From Sedimentitalea sp042687825 (GTDB lineage: Bacteria; Pseudomonadota; Alphaproteobacteria; Rhodobacterales; Rhodobacteraceae), in assembly GCF_042687825.1 (NCBI RefSeq), contig NZ_JBHUQE010000009.1, positions 74,066 through 138,065 on the forward strand: 64,000 bases of DNA, in the 5' to 3' direction. Positions 39,241-48,923 of the stretch are shown in pieces. Position 1 is the stretch's first letter; every line of letters begins with the position of its first letter. Under the pieces are notes generated by a model that did not search any database, was not told where the DNA came from, and saw nothing but the letters and a program-made list of their open reading frames with translations. A program made the position numbers and the translations under genes.

Positions 39241-41604
39241 ATGCGAAAAACTCTGTTGCACGCGGTGCTGTCCGCGTTTCTGTTCGCGATGCTGGCGGTT
39301 TCGGTCTCGGCACAATCGCTGCCGGGACTGGGGGGCGGCGGTTCCGGGGACAGTGCCGCCGCCGACAGCGACCTGAGCGCGGCGATAAAGCAGGCAGCGG
39401 AAAGCGGCGTCAACGTCATCGTTCTGGACGGCAACGGCCAGCTTGTCGCGGCGGTTGCGCCGAAACAGACGGCCACCGATACCGGCCACCCGATGGAAAA
39501 GACCTCGCGGCTGATGTGGGCGCAATCCGAGGTCAAGAAGTTCCGCGAGACGCTGCGCGAGCGGCTGGCGGCCCTGCCCAATTCGGTGAACGAGGTGGCG
39601 TTCATCCTGCGCGCCACCAGCCCGGATGGGCGCATCATGACCTATGTCGAGGTGCTCATGTGGAGCATTGCCCTGTTCGTCCTGGGCTATGTCGCGACGC
39701 GCGAGATCTATGGCAAGCGCCTGGTCCGCAACTTTGTCGTGTCCAAGGTGCGCGAGGCGCCGCAGGGCTATCGCGAAAAGATGCCGTTTCTGGTGTTCCG
39801 CTTTTTCATGGGGATCGGGGGCACCTTGTTTGCCATGCTGGTGGCCTATGTCGCCGGCAGCCTGATTTTCGGACCGGTGGACGACCAGTCGATCGAACTG
39901 ACCATCGCGGCGATCTATGCGACCTTTTTCATCTCGCGCACAGTGGCAGATCTGTGGCGCATGCTGCTGTCGCCCTTTCTGCCGCAATACCGCATTCCGG
40001 TGCTGTCGGACAAGGATGCCAAACGGCTGTATCGCTGGGCCTGGATGCTGGCCAGCTACAGTATCGCGTCGATCATGTTCGCAACCTGGATCGCCGATTT
40101 CGGCCTGAATTATAACGTCTATGCCATCCTTTACGGTGTGCTGACGCTGGTCGGGGCCCTGGCCAACATCCTGATGGTGCTGTTCAACAGGCGGGCGATT
40201 TCGAACGCCATCCGCGGCGGCAAACCCGCGGCCTCGGTGACCTGGCTGACGCGGGTTCTCTCGGTGGCCTGGGCGCCGCTGGTAATCGGTTATGTAATCT
40301 TTGGCTGGTTCGAACTGGCCTTTGATCTGGTGCTGGAACAAGAGGTGTCCGTGCCGCTGATTGCCGGCGCCTATGCGGTGTTCCTGTCGATCATCGTGGT
40401 CTATGGCGTCATCAACTATGTGATCGAACGCTTTTTCGACCGCAGCCGCGCGGTTGAAAAGATCAACAGCGAGCTGGCCGCCGCCGAGGCCGAGGAAACC
40501 GCCGCCGAGGGCGAGGAGCCAAAGGTGCTGCCGCCGCAGCACGAGATCATGACATACGAGGCGTTGGCCCGCCGTGTCGCCGGTATCCTGGCCTTTGTCG
40601 CAGGTGCTTACGCGATGCTGCGGGTCTGGGACCCGGAAAACCAGGTGCTGCCGGATTCGGTTCTGGGCGATCTGCTGGATGTGATCAGCATCCTGTTCAT
40701 CGGCTATATCGTCTATAATTTCTTCCGCATCTGGATCGACAGCAAGATCGCCGAAGAAACGGTGGATGAGGGCGAGGCGGAACTGGGCGATGAGGGCGGC
40801 GGCGGCAGCGCCAGCCGTCTGGCCACGCTGTTGCCGCTGTTTCGCGGTGCCATCCTGGCGGTGGTGGTGGTGGCGATCGCCCTGACTGCGCTGTTGGAAC
40901 TGGGGATCAATGTCAGCCCGCTCTTTGCCGGGGCCGGGGTGGTCGGACTGGCGGTGGGCTTTGGCGCCCAGACGCTGGTGCGCGACATCTTTTCGGGCGC
41001 GTTCTTTCTGGTCGATGACGCCTTTCGCAAGGGCGAATATATCGACATCGGCGATGTGAAGGGCACGGTGGAAAAGATCTCGGTGCGTTCGTTCCAGCTG
41101 CGCCATCATCTGGGGGCTCTGAACACCATTCCGTTTGGCGAGATCAAGGTGCTGACAAATTATTCGCGCGACTGGGTGATCATGAAACTGCCCCTGCGGG
41201 TGACCTATGACACCGACGTGGAACGGGTGCGCAAGCTGATCAAGAAACTGGGCCAGGAATTGCTGGATGACCCGGTGATCGGCGACAATTTCATTCAGCC
41301 GCTGAAAAGCCAGGGCGTGATCGAGATGCAGGACAGCGCGATGATCATCCGGGTCAAATTCATGACCAAGCCCGGCGATCAGTGGCTGGTGCGCAAAAAG
41401 GTCTACGAGGAGATCCGCGCCCTGTTCGCCCGCGAGGGCATTCATTTCGCCCATCGCGAAGTCACCGTGCGGCTGGCGGATGCCAATCCCAACGATCTGA
41501 CACCGGACCAGAAAGAGGCCGTGGCGGGCGCGGTACAGGGGGCGATCGACGAGGATTACCTGGACGATATCGGCCCCGGCGGCGGCAGCGGCGACGACCG
41601 CTAG
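39241..41604 (+). CDS. Large MscS-family mechanosensitive channel
   Basis: The protein (787 residues from ATG 39241) has a signal peptide (MRKTLLHAVLSAFLFAMLAV), a periplasmic N-terminal domain with an acidic Gly/Ser linker, about nine to eleven membrane helices, and the MscS core at the C-terminus: GVVGLAVGFGAQTLVRDIFSG for the pore helix, then GEYIDIGDVKGTVEKISVRS and the cytoplasmic domain. An upstream in-frame ATG at 39217 would add eight residues before the signal peptide; I prefer 39241 because it gives a standard signal sequence and a normal leader from the candidate promoter. It would release solutes upon osmotic downshift. It overlaps the next, convergent gene by 4 nt. Confidence 0.9.
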   Translation: MRKTLLHAVLSAFLFAMLAVSVSAQSLPGLGGGGSGDSAAADSDLSAAIKQAAESGVNVIVLDGNGQLVAAVAPKQTATDTGHPMEKTSRLMWAQSEVKKFRETLRERLAALPNSVNEVAFILRATSPDGRIMTYVEVLMWSIALFVLGYVATREIYGKRLVRNFVVSKVREAPQGYREKMPFLVFRFFMGIGGTLFAMLVAYVAGSLIFGPVDDQSIELTIAAIYATFFISRTVADLWRMLLSPFLPQYRIPVLSDKDAKRLYRWAWMLASYSIASIMFATWIADFGLNYNVYAILYGVLTLVGALANILMVLFNRRAISNAIRGGKPAASVTWLTRVLSVAWAPLVIGYVIFGWFELAFDLVLEQEVSVPLIAGAYAVFLSIIVVYGVINYVIERFFDRSRAVEKINSELAAAEAEETAAEGEEPKVLPPQHEIMTYEALARRVAGILAFVAGAYAMLRVWDPENQVLPDSVLGDLLDVISILFIGYIVYNFFRIWIDSKIAEETVDEGEAELGDEGGGGSASRLATLLPLFRGAILAVVVVAIALTALLELGINVSPLFAGAGVVGLAVGFGAQTLVRDIFSGAFFLVDDAFRKGEYIDIGDVKGTVEKISVRSFQLRHHLGALNTIPFGEIKVLTNYSRDWVIMKLPLRVTYDTDVERVRKLIKKLGQELLDDPVIGDNFIQPLKSQGVIEMQDSAMIIRVKFMTKPGDQWLVRKKVYEEIRALFAREGIHFAHREVTVRLADANPNDLTPDQKEAVAGAVQGAIDEDYLDDIGPGGGSGDDR

Positions 41605-41963
41605 GCCCGACCCGGACCCGGGCTGGCGATCAACGCGCCGGTGCTGGCCAGCACACAGGGCTTGCCCAGCCGGGCGGTCAGGTCGGCGCAGCTGTGCCCC
41701 AGAAAGGCACAGGTGCACAGCCCGACACCGGTGACATCATTGATCAGAACCAGCCGCGTGCCCTGAAATTCCAGCCGGAACCCCTGATCCGCCAGGGCGG
41801 TGATCAGACTGTTCCAGTCCGGCGCATTGGCAAAGGCCGGACCCAGATGGCAGGCCAGCGTCACCGCGGTTTCGCAATCCAGCGCGCTTTCCTGTCTGCC
41901 GCGGGGGCGGTCTGTCCAGACATTGGGCACGGGCTGATCGGGGCGGGAAAACAGAATACTCAT
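41601..41963 (-). CDS. Hypothetical protein, ~120 residues
   Basis: A small cytoplasmic-looking protein without recognised domain. The C-terminal half (FRLEFQGTRLVLINDVTGVGLCTCAFLGHSCADLTARLG) looks like an alpha/beta unit with three nearby cysteines and resembles conserved uncharacterised proteins of Rhodobacteraceae as I remember them. I choose ATG 41963; a TTG at 41969 is possible. It converges with the MscS gene, sharing 4 nt at their ends. Codon use is like its neighbours, which supports it as a real gene. Confidence 0.6.
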   Translation of the reverse strand: MSILFSRPDQPVPNVWTDRPRGRQESALDCETAVTLACHLGPAFANAPDWNSLITALADQGFRLEFQGTRLVLINDVTGVGLCTCAFLGHSCADLTARLGKPCVLASTGALIASPGPGRA

Positions 41964-42236
41964 TACCAAACTCGTCTCGATTTATGACTGTTACATAGAA
42001 ACTGTTTCATTTGTGTATCGAAATAATGTGGCATTTTAGGGGAATGGGTCGGGCAAATTCCCGACAAATTTGTCCTAAATGGGGCACGATGCCTTTGCCG
42101 CCCCCCGTGCTGGGACCGGCCGGCCCGAGGTAAACGGGCCGGAAAAGATCGTCTTGGCGGTGGGGATAAAGGACGCCCGCCGTGCTGCGCCGCCGTGCTG
42201 CGCCGCCGGCGTCAGGCGCGGCGGCGAGCGGATGGC

Positions 42237-43391
42237 TCAGTCGGCATAGGGATCCAGGCTGTCACGCAATCCGTCGCCCAGAAAGTTGAAGGCCAGAACA
42301 ATCACGATGATCGGCAGCATCGGGATCGCCGTCCAGGGATAGATTTCGATGCTGGCCAGGTTCTGCGCGTCGTTCAGCATCACGCCCCAGCTCACCGCTG
42401 GCGCCCGCAGGCCCAGCCCCAGAAAGGACAGCGCGGTCTCGCCCAGGATCATCGCCGGGATCGACAGGGTGGCCGAGGCGATCAGGTGGGACATGAAATT
42501 GGGCAACAGATGCTTGCGGATCACCCGCCCGGAACTGGCCCCCATCATTTCGGCGGCGCGCACATATTCCTCTTCGCGCAGGGACAGGAATTTCGCCCGG
42601 ACCGACCGCGCCAGCCCCGGCCAGTCCAGTATGCCCAGAATGATCGAGATGATGAAGAACACTGAGACCGGCCCCCAGTTCGAGGGCACCGCCGCCGACA
42701 GCGCCAGCCACAGCGGCAGTTCCGGCAGGCTGCGCAAAATCTCGATGACGCGGTTGATCACCCAGTCGATCTTGCCGCCGAAATAGCCGGCGATGCTGCC
42801 AAAGCCGATTCCCAGAAAGAAAGACACCGAGATGCCGATCAGACCGACGGTCAGCGACAGCTGCGCGCCATATAGAATGCGTGAAAACACGTCGCGCCCC
42901 AGCCGGTCGCTGCCCCACAGGAACACGGTTGCGCCCTCGGGGGCGCAGAACAGGTGGATATCGGTGTCGATCAGACCGGCCAGGGGATAGGTGCCGCCCT
43001 TGCAAAAGAACTCCAGCGGCAGAGGCCGGCTGGTGTCGGTCACGAATTTCCACTGAAAGGTCTCCAGATCCGCCTCGGCGACAGTGGGATAGACAAAGGG
43101 GCCGACGAACGCGCCCTCGTGGTACCAGTGCACCATCTGGGGCGGCGCATACAGATATTCCGAGTCGCGCTCGTTGGCGGTATAGGGCGCGATGAACCCG
43201 GCAAAGGGCAGCATCAGATAGCACAGCAGCAGAAAAATGCCCGAGACCAGCCCCAGCTTGTGCTTGCGGAACTTGCGCCAGATCAGCAGCCAGGCCGGGG
43301 CGTCCAGATCCTGGCGCTCCAGCGCCTGGATGTTGGCGGTGGGGTCAAACGGCGCGTCGTCGACATAGCGGCCATCGGGCAGTTGCGTCAT
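42237..43391 (-). CDS. ABC transporter permease, DppC/OppC type
   Basis: The 384-residue inner-membrane protein has an N-terminal helix, a large periplasmic insertion of about 110 residues with two cysteines (FFCKGGTYPL and LFCAPEG), then the permease core with GSDRLGRDVFSRILYG and the ATPase-coupling EEYVRAAEMMGASSGRVIRKHLLPN. The insertion is like that of a subgroup that I recall in rhizobial oligosaccharide/galactoside importers, which would weaken an assumption of peptide as substrate. Last gene of a four-gene minus-strand operon. Confidence 0.9.
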   Translation of the reverse strand: MTQLPDGRYVDDAPFDPTANIQALERQDLDAPAWLLIWRKFRKHKLGLVSGIFLLLCYLMLPFAGFIAPYTANERDSEYLYAPPQMVHWYHEGAFVGPFVYPTVAEADLETFQWKFVTDTSRPLPLEFFCKGGTYPLAGLIDTDIHLFCAPEGATVFLWGSDRLGRDVFSRILYGAQLSLTVGLIGISVSFFLGIGFGSIAGYFGGKIDWVINRVIEILRSLPELPLWLALSAAVPSNWGPVSVFFIISIILGILDWPGLARSVRAKFLSLREEEYVRAAEMMGASSGRVIRKHLLPNFMSHLIASATLSIPAMILGETALSFLGLGLRAPAVSWGVMLNDAQNLASIEIYPWTAIPMLPIIVIVLAFNFLGDGLRDSLDPYAD

Positions 43392-44416
43392 GTTTCGCGC
43401 CCCTCATAGCGGATGCGCGGGTCCAGCAGAACCAGAAGAACATCCGAGATCATCGTGCCGACCAGGGTCAGCAGCGCCACGAACATCAGCACGAAACCGG
43501 CCAGGAACTGGTCCTGGGTTTTCAGCGCCGTCAAAAGGGTCGGGCCGATGGTCTGCAGCCCCAGCACCACCGACACCAGCACCGAGCCCGACACCATCGA
43601 GGGCAAGAGGTTGCCGATATCGGCCACGAACGGGTTGAACGCCATGCGCAGCGGGTATTTCACCAGCATCCGCGGCGGGCTCATGCCCTTGGCGACGGCG
43701 GTTTCCACATAGGGTTTGCCCAGTTCGTCCAGCAGGTTGGCGCGCAGCCGCTGCATCATCGCCGCCGCCCCTGAAGTGCCGATGACAAAGGTCGGCACGA
43801 TAAGGTGAATCAGGATCGACTTGACCTTTTCCCAGGTCATCGGCTGGCCTTCGAACTGCGGATCCATCAATCCGCCGATCGGCAGGTCAAACAGTTTGTG
43901 CCCGTAATAGAACAGGATCAGCGCCAGCAGGAAATTCGGTGTCGCCAGCCCCAGATAGCCGACAAAGGCCGAGGTGTAATCGACCCAGGTTTTCGACCGC
44001 GCCGCCGCCAGAACTCCCAGCGGCAGGGCGATCAGATAGACGAACAGGACCGCCGCCAGGTTCACCAGAACGGTCAGCCACAGCGATTCACCGACGATCT
44101 CGGCGACCGGCCGGTCGAATTCAAAGGACCAGCCGAAATCGCCCTGGATCAGCCCGGAATAGCCCTGCGGGCCGGGGATGAAACCGACCCAGATCAGGTA
44201 TTGTTGCCACAACGGCCGGTCCAGCGCGTATTCGGTGCGCAGAAATTCGGCTTTGGCGACGCCGGCGGACTGGCCGCTGGCGCGCAGCTCGCTGATCTGG
44301 TTGGACAGGTAATCGCCGGGCGGCAGGTTGATGATCAGAAAGATCAGTGCCGACACGACCCACAGAGTCAGCAGCATCGTGCCGAACCGGTAGACCGCAT
44401 AGCGCAGTATGCTCAT
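43388..44416 (-). CDS. ABC transporter permease, DppB/OppB type
   Basis: The 342-residue inner-membrane protein has the usual six helices of this group. Visible motifs are the N-terminal RYAVYRFGTMLLTLWVVSAL, the loop between helices 1 and 2 with a LDRPLWQQYLIWV segment, and the ATPase-coupling PYVETAVAKGMSPPRMLVKYPLR in pieces. It pairs with the DppC-type permease whose gene it overlaps by 4 nt. The upstream binding protein gene overlaps it by 4 nt as well. Confidence 0.92.
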   Translation of the reverse strand: MSILRYAVYRFGTMLLTLWVVSALIFLIINLPPGDYLSNQISELRASGQSAGVAKAEFLRTEYALDRPLWQQYLIWVGFIPGPQGYSGLIQGDFGWSFEFDRPVAEIVGESLWLTVLVNLAAVLFVYLIALPLGVLAAARSKTWVDYTSAFVGYLGLATPNFLLALILFYYGHKLFDLPIGGLMDPQFEGQPMTWEKVKSILIHLIVPTFVIGTSGAAAMMQRLRANLLDELGKPYVETAVAKGMSPPRMLVKYPLRMAFNPFVADIGNLLPSMVSGSVLVSVVLGLQTIGPTLLTALKTQDQFLAGFVLMFVALLTLVGTMISDVLLVLLDPRIRYEGRET

Positions 44417-46344
44417 CCGTCGTTCCCGGCAGGATCGAAATAGAATTCATCGATGCGATGGATGCCGAAATGCGCCCCCGGATCCCAGGCCCAAAGCCCC
44501 TTTTCCGGCACGTTGCGCAGGGCCTTGTTGACGACCACCGGCTGCGGCGCTTCGGCCAGGGTGCCGATGCCATAGACCTGATCGGCATGAATTTTCAGCA
44601 TCTCGGTCCAGATAGTACTGCGCGTGTCATTGTCGGCGGCATCGTCCCAGGCCTGGGCCAGTTCCATCAGGCGAACCGCTTCGGGCAGGTCGGGCGGCTC
44701 GCCCGCCGCGCCGTTGGTCTGAAAATGCTGGCCCCATTTCGGCCAGGCAAAGAATTCCTGCTGGCGCGGTGCCAGATAGTCGGGCGCAGTATAGGCCCGG
44801 GGAATGCCGTTGTCCCAGCCATACCAGACCGCTGCCATGCTGGTGCCGGCAAAGACCCGGTTGCGCAGGATGTCGCGATCCAGCGGGCGCATCACCAGCT
44901 TGACGCCGATCCGGCGCCAGTCGTCGGTGATGATCTGCAGTGCGTTTTCCACCTCTTGCCGTTCACCGGCGGTTTCGATGACCAGTTCCATGGGCCGCCC
45001 GTCGGGCAGCAGGCGGATGCCGTCAGGACCGCGCTGGTCCAGCCCGGCGGCGTCCAGCAGCGCATTGGCCTGATCCGGGTCATGCGCCGCCCAGGCGTCG
45101 CGGTTTTCCTGTTTGAAAAAAGGGCTTTGCGGCAGCACCGTCATCGCGCCGGGTTTCGCCAGCTTGAAATACAGCGCCTTGTTGATGGTGGCGCGGTCGA
45201 TGCCCAGGCTGAGCGCCCGGCGGACCCGCACATCGCGCAGCACCGCGCGCCAGCCCGCATCCTCGTAGTTCAGATTGGGATAGATGGCGATCTGGCTGGC
45301 CACCGCGTTGCCCCACAGATAGGTCTTGTAATTGCCGCCATCCGCCTCGCCCTTGCGCAGGATCGAGATATCGCGGAAATCCAGCCCGCGTGCCTGCAAA
45401 TCGGTTTCGCCAGCATTGGACTTGGCGGCGATCAGGCCGGGGCTGACGATCTCCATCTCGATCACGTCGATATAGGGCAGTTGGACGCCATTGGGATCGA
45501 TGCGGTGGTAATAGGGGTTGCGCACGAACAGGTGGCGGATCTTCTTGCCCGAGCTCGAGTTGATCCAGGGCTGCAAGGTCGGCAACCGGTGGTTGTCGAA
45601 CTTGTACATGTTGTCCAGCTTGTTGTGCAGTGCGGCCCAGCTTTTCACCCGGGCGTCCTCGACCTCGGCGCTCAGCGCCTCGGGATCGGCATATTCCCCG
45701 TGATACTGTTTCAGGAAATGCGCCGGGCGATAGATGAATGGCGGGCGGGCCTGCGCCAGGCTGGCCAGAAAATTCGGGTTCGGTTCGTCCCAAGCATAGA
45801 CCACGGTGGTGGCATCGGGAAAGGTGACGGTCGGCAGCTGGCCCTTTACGCGCAGGAAATCCGGCGGCCCTGCCGGGCTGAGCAGCTTGTTGTTGGCAAC
45901 GTCATTCCACCAGTATTCGAAATCCGCCGAGGTGAACGGCGCGCCGTCGGACCAGTGGTGCCCCGGTCGCAGATGCAGGGTAAAGACGCGGTCGCCGTCA
46001 TTCCCGACCGCCAGCAGAAGGTCGGGTTTCAGAGTGTATTCATGGTCATAGCCGATCAGCCGCGCATAGCCGTAAACGACCATCTGGCGGATGTCCTTGC
46101 TGCGGCTGACCATGGTGTTCAGGGTGCCGCCCTGCACCCCCGGGCTGCGTCCCCGGCTGTGCAGATCGACCACCAGCGGCGGGTCCGGCAGCCGTTCAGC
46201 AACCGGCGGCAGATAGCCGGCCTGGACTTCCTGCAGCCAGAAACTGCTTTCCTGCAATTCGGGCAATGCATCGGCAAGGGCGCTGCCGGCGGCCAGCGTC
46301 GCGGTCGCTGCGGACAGCAGAAAATGTCGGAAAGAGTCATACAT
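44413..46344 (-). CDS. Periplasmic solute-binding protein, family 5
   Basis: The 643-residue protein has a signal peptide (cleavage near ALA-D, residue 25) and the family 5 (peptide/nickel/oligosaccharide) binding fold: LRPGHHWSDGAPFTSADFEYWW early, and later repeated VRRALSLGIDRATINK and the C-terminal hinge with WDPGAHFGIHRIDEFYF. It is longer than DppA (about 535), as in binding proteins for larger solutes. The gene overlaps the ATPase gene by 8 nt, so all four components are translationally coupled. The actual solute cannot be told. Confidence 0.9.
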   Translation of the reverse strand: MYDSFRHFLLSAATATLAAGSALADALPELQESSFWLQEVQAGYLPPVAERLPDPPLVVDLHSRGRSPGVQGGTLNTMVSRSKDIRQMVVYGYARLIGYDHEYTLKPDLLLAVGNDGDRVFTLHLRPGHHWSDGAPFTSADFEYWWNDVANNKLLSPAGPPDFLRVKGQLPTVTFPDATTVVYAWDEPNPNFLASLAQARPPFIYRPAHFLKQYHGEYADPEALSAEVEDARVKSWAALHNKLDNMYKFDNHRLPTLQPWINSSSGKKIRHLFVRNPYYHRIDPNGVQLPYIDVIEMEIVSPGLIAAKSNAGETDLQARGLDFRDISILRKGEADGGNYKTYLWGNAVASQIAIYPNLNYEDAGWRAVLRDVRVRRALSLGIDRATINKALYFKLAKPGAMTVLPQSPFFKQENRDAWAAHDPDQANALLDAAGLDQRGPDGIRLLPDGRPMELVIETAGERQEVENALQIITDDWRRIGVKLVMRPLDRDILRNRVFAGTSMAAVWYGWDNGIPRAYTAPDYLAPRQQEFFAWPKWGQHFQTNGAAGEPPDLPEAVRLMELAQAWDDAADNDTRSTIWTEMLKIHADQVYGIGTLAEAPQPVVVNKALRNVPEKGLWAWDPGAHFGIHRIDEFYFDPAGNDG

Positions 46345-48109
46345 GACAGCGTACCTTGTGCCCGGGTTCCAGTTGCTTGAGCGAGGGTATCACGGTGTCC
46401 GAAAAACGAAAGGCTTCGGGCCAGGTGTCTGGCGATCCGGCCCCCAGTGACACCAAATTCAGGTCGATCGGACGGTTGATGTCCGGCTCGGGCTGGGCGG
46501 CGATCAGCGCTTTGGTATAGGGGTGTTTCGGGTTGTAGAACAGGGTCTCGGGCGGGGCCTGTTCCACCACCAGCCCCTGACGCATCACCGCCACCTCGTC
46601 GGCGATACGGGCGACCACCGCCAGATCGTGGCTGATGAACAGATAGGACAGGTTCATGCGTTCGCGGATCTCTTCCAGCAGAGTCAGAATCTGTTCCTGC
46701 ACGCTGACATCCAGGGCGCTGGTGGGTTCGTCGCAGACCAGCAGCGCCGGGTCCAGCATCAGCGCGCGCGCGATCGACAGGCGCTGGCGCTGGCCGCCGG
46801 AAAACGCATGCGGATAGCGTTGCAGCATGTCCGGGTCCATTCCGACCGCCCGCAGCCGGTCGGCGGCCTTGTCGCGGCGTTCGGCCCGGGTGCCGATATT
46901 GTGGATGTCCAGCGGCTCGGTCAGCGCGCCCAGAATGCGCATGCGCGGGCTGAGCGAGGAATAGGGGTCCTGAAACACCATCTGCGCCTGTTTCTGAAAG
47001 GCGGTGCGCTGGGTCCGGTCCATCTGGTGCACGGCGATGGTGGCGGCATCGGGGGCCGCCTTGAACAGCACCTCGCCGCCCGCATCCGGCGGTTCCGCCC
47101 CCAGTGCGATACGCGCCGCCGTGGTCTTGCCCGAGCCGCTTTCGCCGACGATGGCCAGGGTCTTGCCGCGCGGCAGAATCAGGTCGACACCGCGGCAGGC
47201 ATGGATCAGTTGATCCGGCTTCCAGGCCGACTTGCTGCGCATCGTATAGGTCTTGGATACCGACTTCATCTGCAGGATCAGGTCCTGGTCGGGGGCCGGC
47301 ATGCCCACCACCGCCTCGTCCGGAATGAACGGGGCGGCGTCAAACAGCTGTTGCGTATAGGGATGCGCCGGGGCGTTCAGCAGCGCCTTTGCGGTGCCGG
47401 ATTCCATCACCCGGCCCCGGTTCATCACCACCACCTGTTCGGCCATGTTGGCGACGACCCCCAGATCGTGGGTCACCAGAACCATCGCCATCCCGGTCTC
47501 GGCCTGCAGTTCCTTCATCAGCCCCAGAACCTGTGCCTGGGTGGTGACGTCCAGCGCCGTGGTCGGTTCGTCCGCGATCAGCAGGTCGGGCTTGGACACC
47601 ATCGCCATCGCGATCATCGCGCGCTGGCGCATGCCGCCGGACAGCTCGAACGGGTACGAGCCATAGGCGCGTTCCGGGTCGGGAAAACCGACGCGCTCGA
47701 ATTTCTTCAGCACCACACGTTTGGCCTCGGCCTCGCTGAGACCCTTGTGCAGCCACAGCACCTCGCTGACCTGATTGCCGATCTTGTGCAGTGGGCTGAG
47801 CGAGCGCATCGGCTCCTGAAAGATCATCGACACCGCGTCGCCGCGGATGTCGCGCATCCGGCGTTCGCTGAGCCCGGTCAGTTCGGTGCCGCCGCTGCGC
47901 CCGTTCAGGACAATCGTGCCGCTGCGGATCTGTGCACTGCGCGGCAGGATGCGCAGGATGCCGCGACAGGTCACGGTCTTGCCCGAGCCCGACTCGCCCA
48001 CCAGAGCCAGGGTCTCGCCCGGCATCACCTGAAAGCTCACGTTCCCGACCACATCCGGGCCTTTGCCGAATCCGATGGTCAGGTCCTTGACTGACAGCAG
48101 CGGGGTCAT
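46337..48109 (-). CDS. ABC transporter ATPase, fused DppD-DppF type
   Basis: The 590-residue protein contains two complete nucleotide-binding domains. Each has Walker A GESGSGKT (about 41 and 326), an ABC signature (ELSGGMRQR, then FSGGQRQR) and Walker B (LLIADEPTTALD, LLVCDEPTSALD). The C-terminal region after each carries the oligopeptide-transporter extension (HPYTQQLF and HPYTKALI). I start at ATG 48109, giving MTPLLSVKDLTIGF; an upstream in-frame start is unlikely. First gene of the importer operon. Confidence 0.94.
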   Translation of the reverse strand: MTPLLSVKDLTIGFGKGPDVVGNVSFQVMPGETLALVGESGSGKTVTCRGILRILPRSAQIRSGTIVLNGRSGGTELTGLSERRMRDIRGDAVSMIFQEPMRSLSPLHKIGNQVSEVLWLHKGLSEAEAKRVVLKKFERVGFPDPERAYGSYPFELSGGMRQRAMIAMAMVSKPDLLIADEPTTALDVTTQAQVLGLMKELQAETGMAMVLVTHDLGVVANMAEQVVVMNRGRVMESGTAKALLNAPAHPYTQQLFDAAPFIPDEAVVGMPAPDQDLILQMKSVSKTYTMRSKSAWKPDQLIHACRGVDLILPRGKTLAIVGESGSGKTTAARIALGAEPPDAGGEVLFKAAPDAATIAVHQMDRTQRTAFQKQAQMVFQDPYSSLSPRMRILGALTEPLDIHNIGTRAERRDKAADRLRAVGMDPDMLQRYPHAFSGGQRQRLSIARALMLDPALLVCDEPTSALDVSVQEQILTLLEEIRERMNLSYLFISHDLAVVARIADEVAVMRQGLVVEQAPPETLFYNPKHPYTKALIAAQPEPDINRPIDLNLVSLGAGSPDTWPEAFRFSDTVIPSLKQLEPGHKVRCHV

Positions 48110-48339
48110 TCGCAGGGTTCCGTTCGCTCGTCTGTCCGCAGCATGTCGTCCTTGCAGTCCCCTTGGTCGTCGCCTCACTGTCGCTTGTGGCCGGGCCGCT
48201 AGTCAAACCCCAAATTGTCCCGCTGTGCCACCTCGCGGGAAATTGTCCGCAGATCGATGCCGTCCGGCCCTACACATTGCCGCGCGACTTTGGCATGAGG
48301 CTGGCGGGGGTTGTCCCCGGATCAAACAGGAGATCGCCC

Positions 48340-48837
48340 ATGCCCAGCCGTCTGGATCTGTTCATCGACCGCATGGTGTCCCAGCGCGCCTGCCTGGATT
48401 TCGCTATTGCCGAGACTGCCGCGATGTCCGGGCCGGTCTACGAACTGGGGCTGGGCAACGGCCGCACCTATCACCACATGCGCCAGCGCATCACCGGGCG
48501 CGACATCCTGGTCTTTGAGCGCGCGGTGGCCAGCCACCCGGACAGCACACCGCCGGCCGAACTGACCGTGTTGGGCGATGTCACCCGGACCCTGCCGGCG
48601 ATGCTGGCCGACAAGGGCGCGGTGGCCAGCCTGATCCATGCGGACCTGGGCGGGCATAACCGGGAAAAGAACGATATTTTCGCCCACCGCATTTCGCCGC
48701 TGGTCGAGCCGTTGCTGGCGCCCGGCGGGCTGATGGTGTCCAGCGACCGGATGTATTTCGACGCCCTGACCGAGATGCCGCTGCCGACCGGCGCGGTGCC
48801 CGGGCGCTGTTTCATCTACCGCAAGGCCGCCGGCTGA
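48340..48837 (+). CDS. Small class I SAM-dependent methyltransferase (paralogue 2)
   Basis: The 165-residue protein is similar to the one at 32421-32897: YELGLGNGRTYHHMRQ for SAM binding, SHPDSTPPAE in the middle and LAPGGLMVSSDRMYF near the end. I start at ATG 48340 behind CAGGAGA. It stands alone between the importer operon (divergent) and the MaoC-phosphotransacetylase gene. The substrate is unknown. Confidence 0.8.
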   Translation: MPSRLDLFIDRMVSQRACLDFAIAETAAMSGPVYELGLGNGRTYHHMRQRITGRDILVFERAVASHPDSTPPAELTVLGDVTRTLPAMLADKGAVASLIHADLGGHNREKNDIFAHRISPLVEPLLAPGGLMVSSDRMYFDALTEMPLPTGAVPGRCFIYRKAAG

Positions 48838-48923
48838 TCCCGCGCTGCGCGTCTCGGCTGTGGCCCTGACTGCGAAAAACGGCTACCCAGAGGCAACAGA
48901 GACAACAGCCTCGGGGCGGGCCG

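Noticed and set aside
42048..42065. Hairpin GTCGGG/CCCGAC as terminator of the importer operon
   Set aside because: Six-base stem, no U-tract on the relevant strand and about 170 nt beyond the stop; too weak to call.
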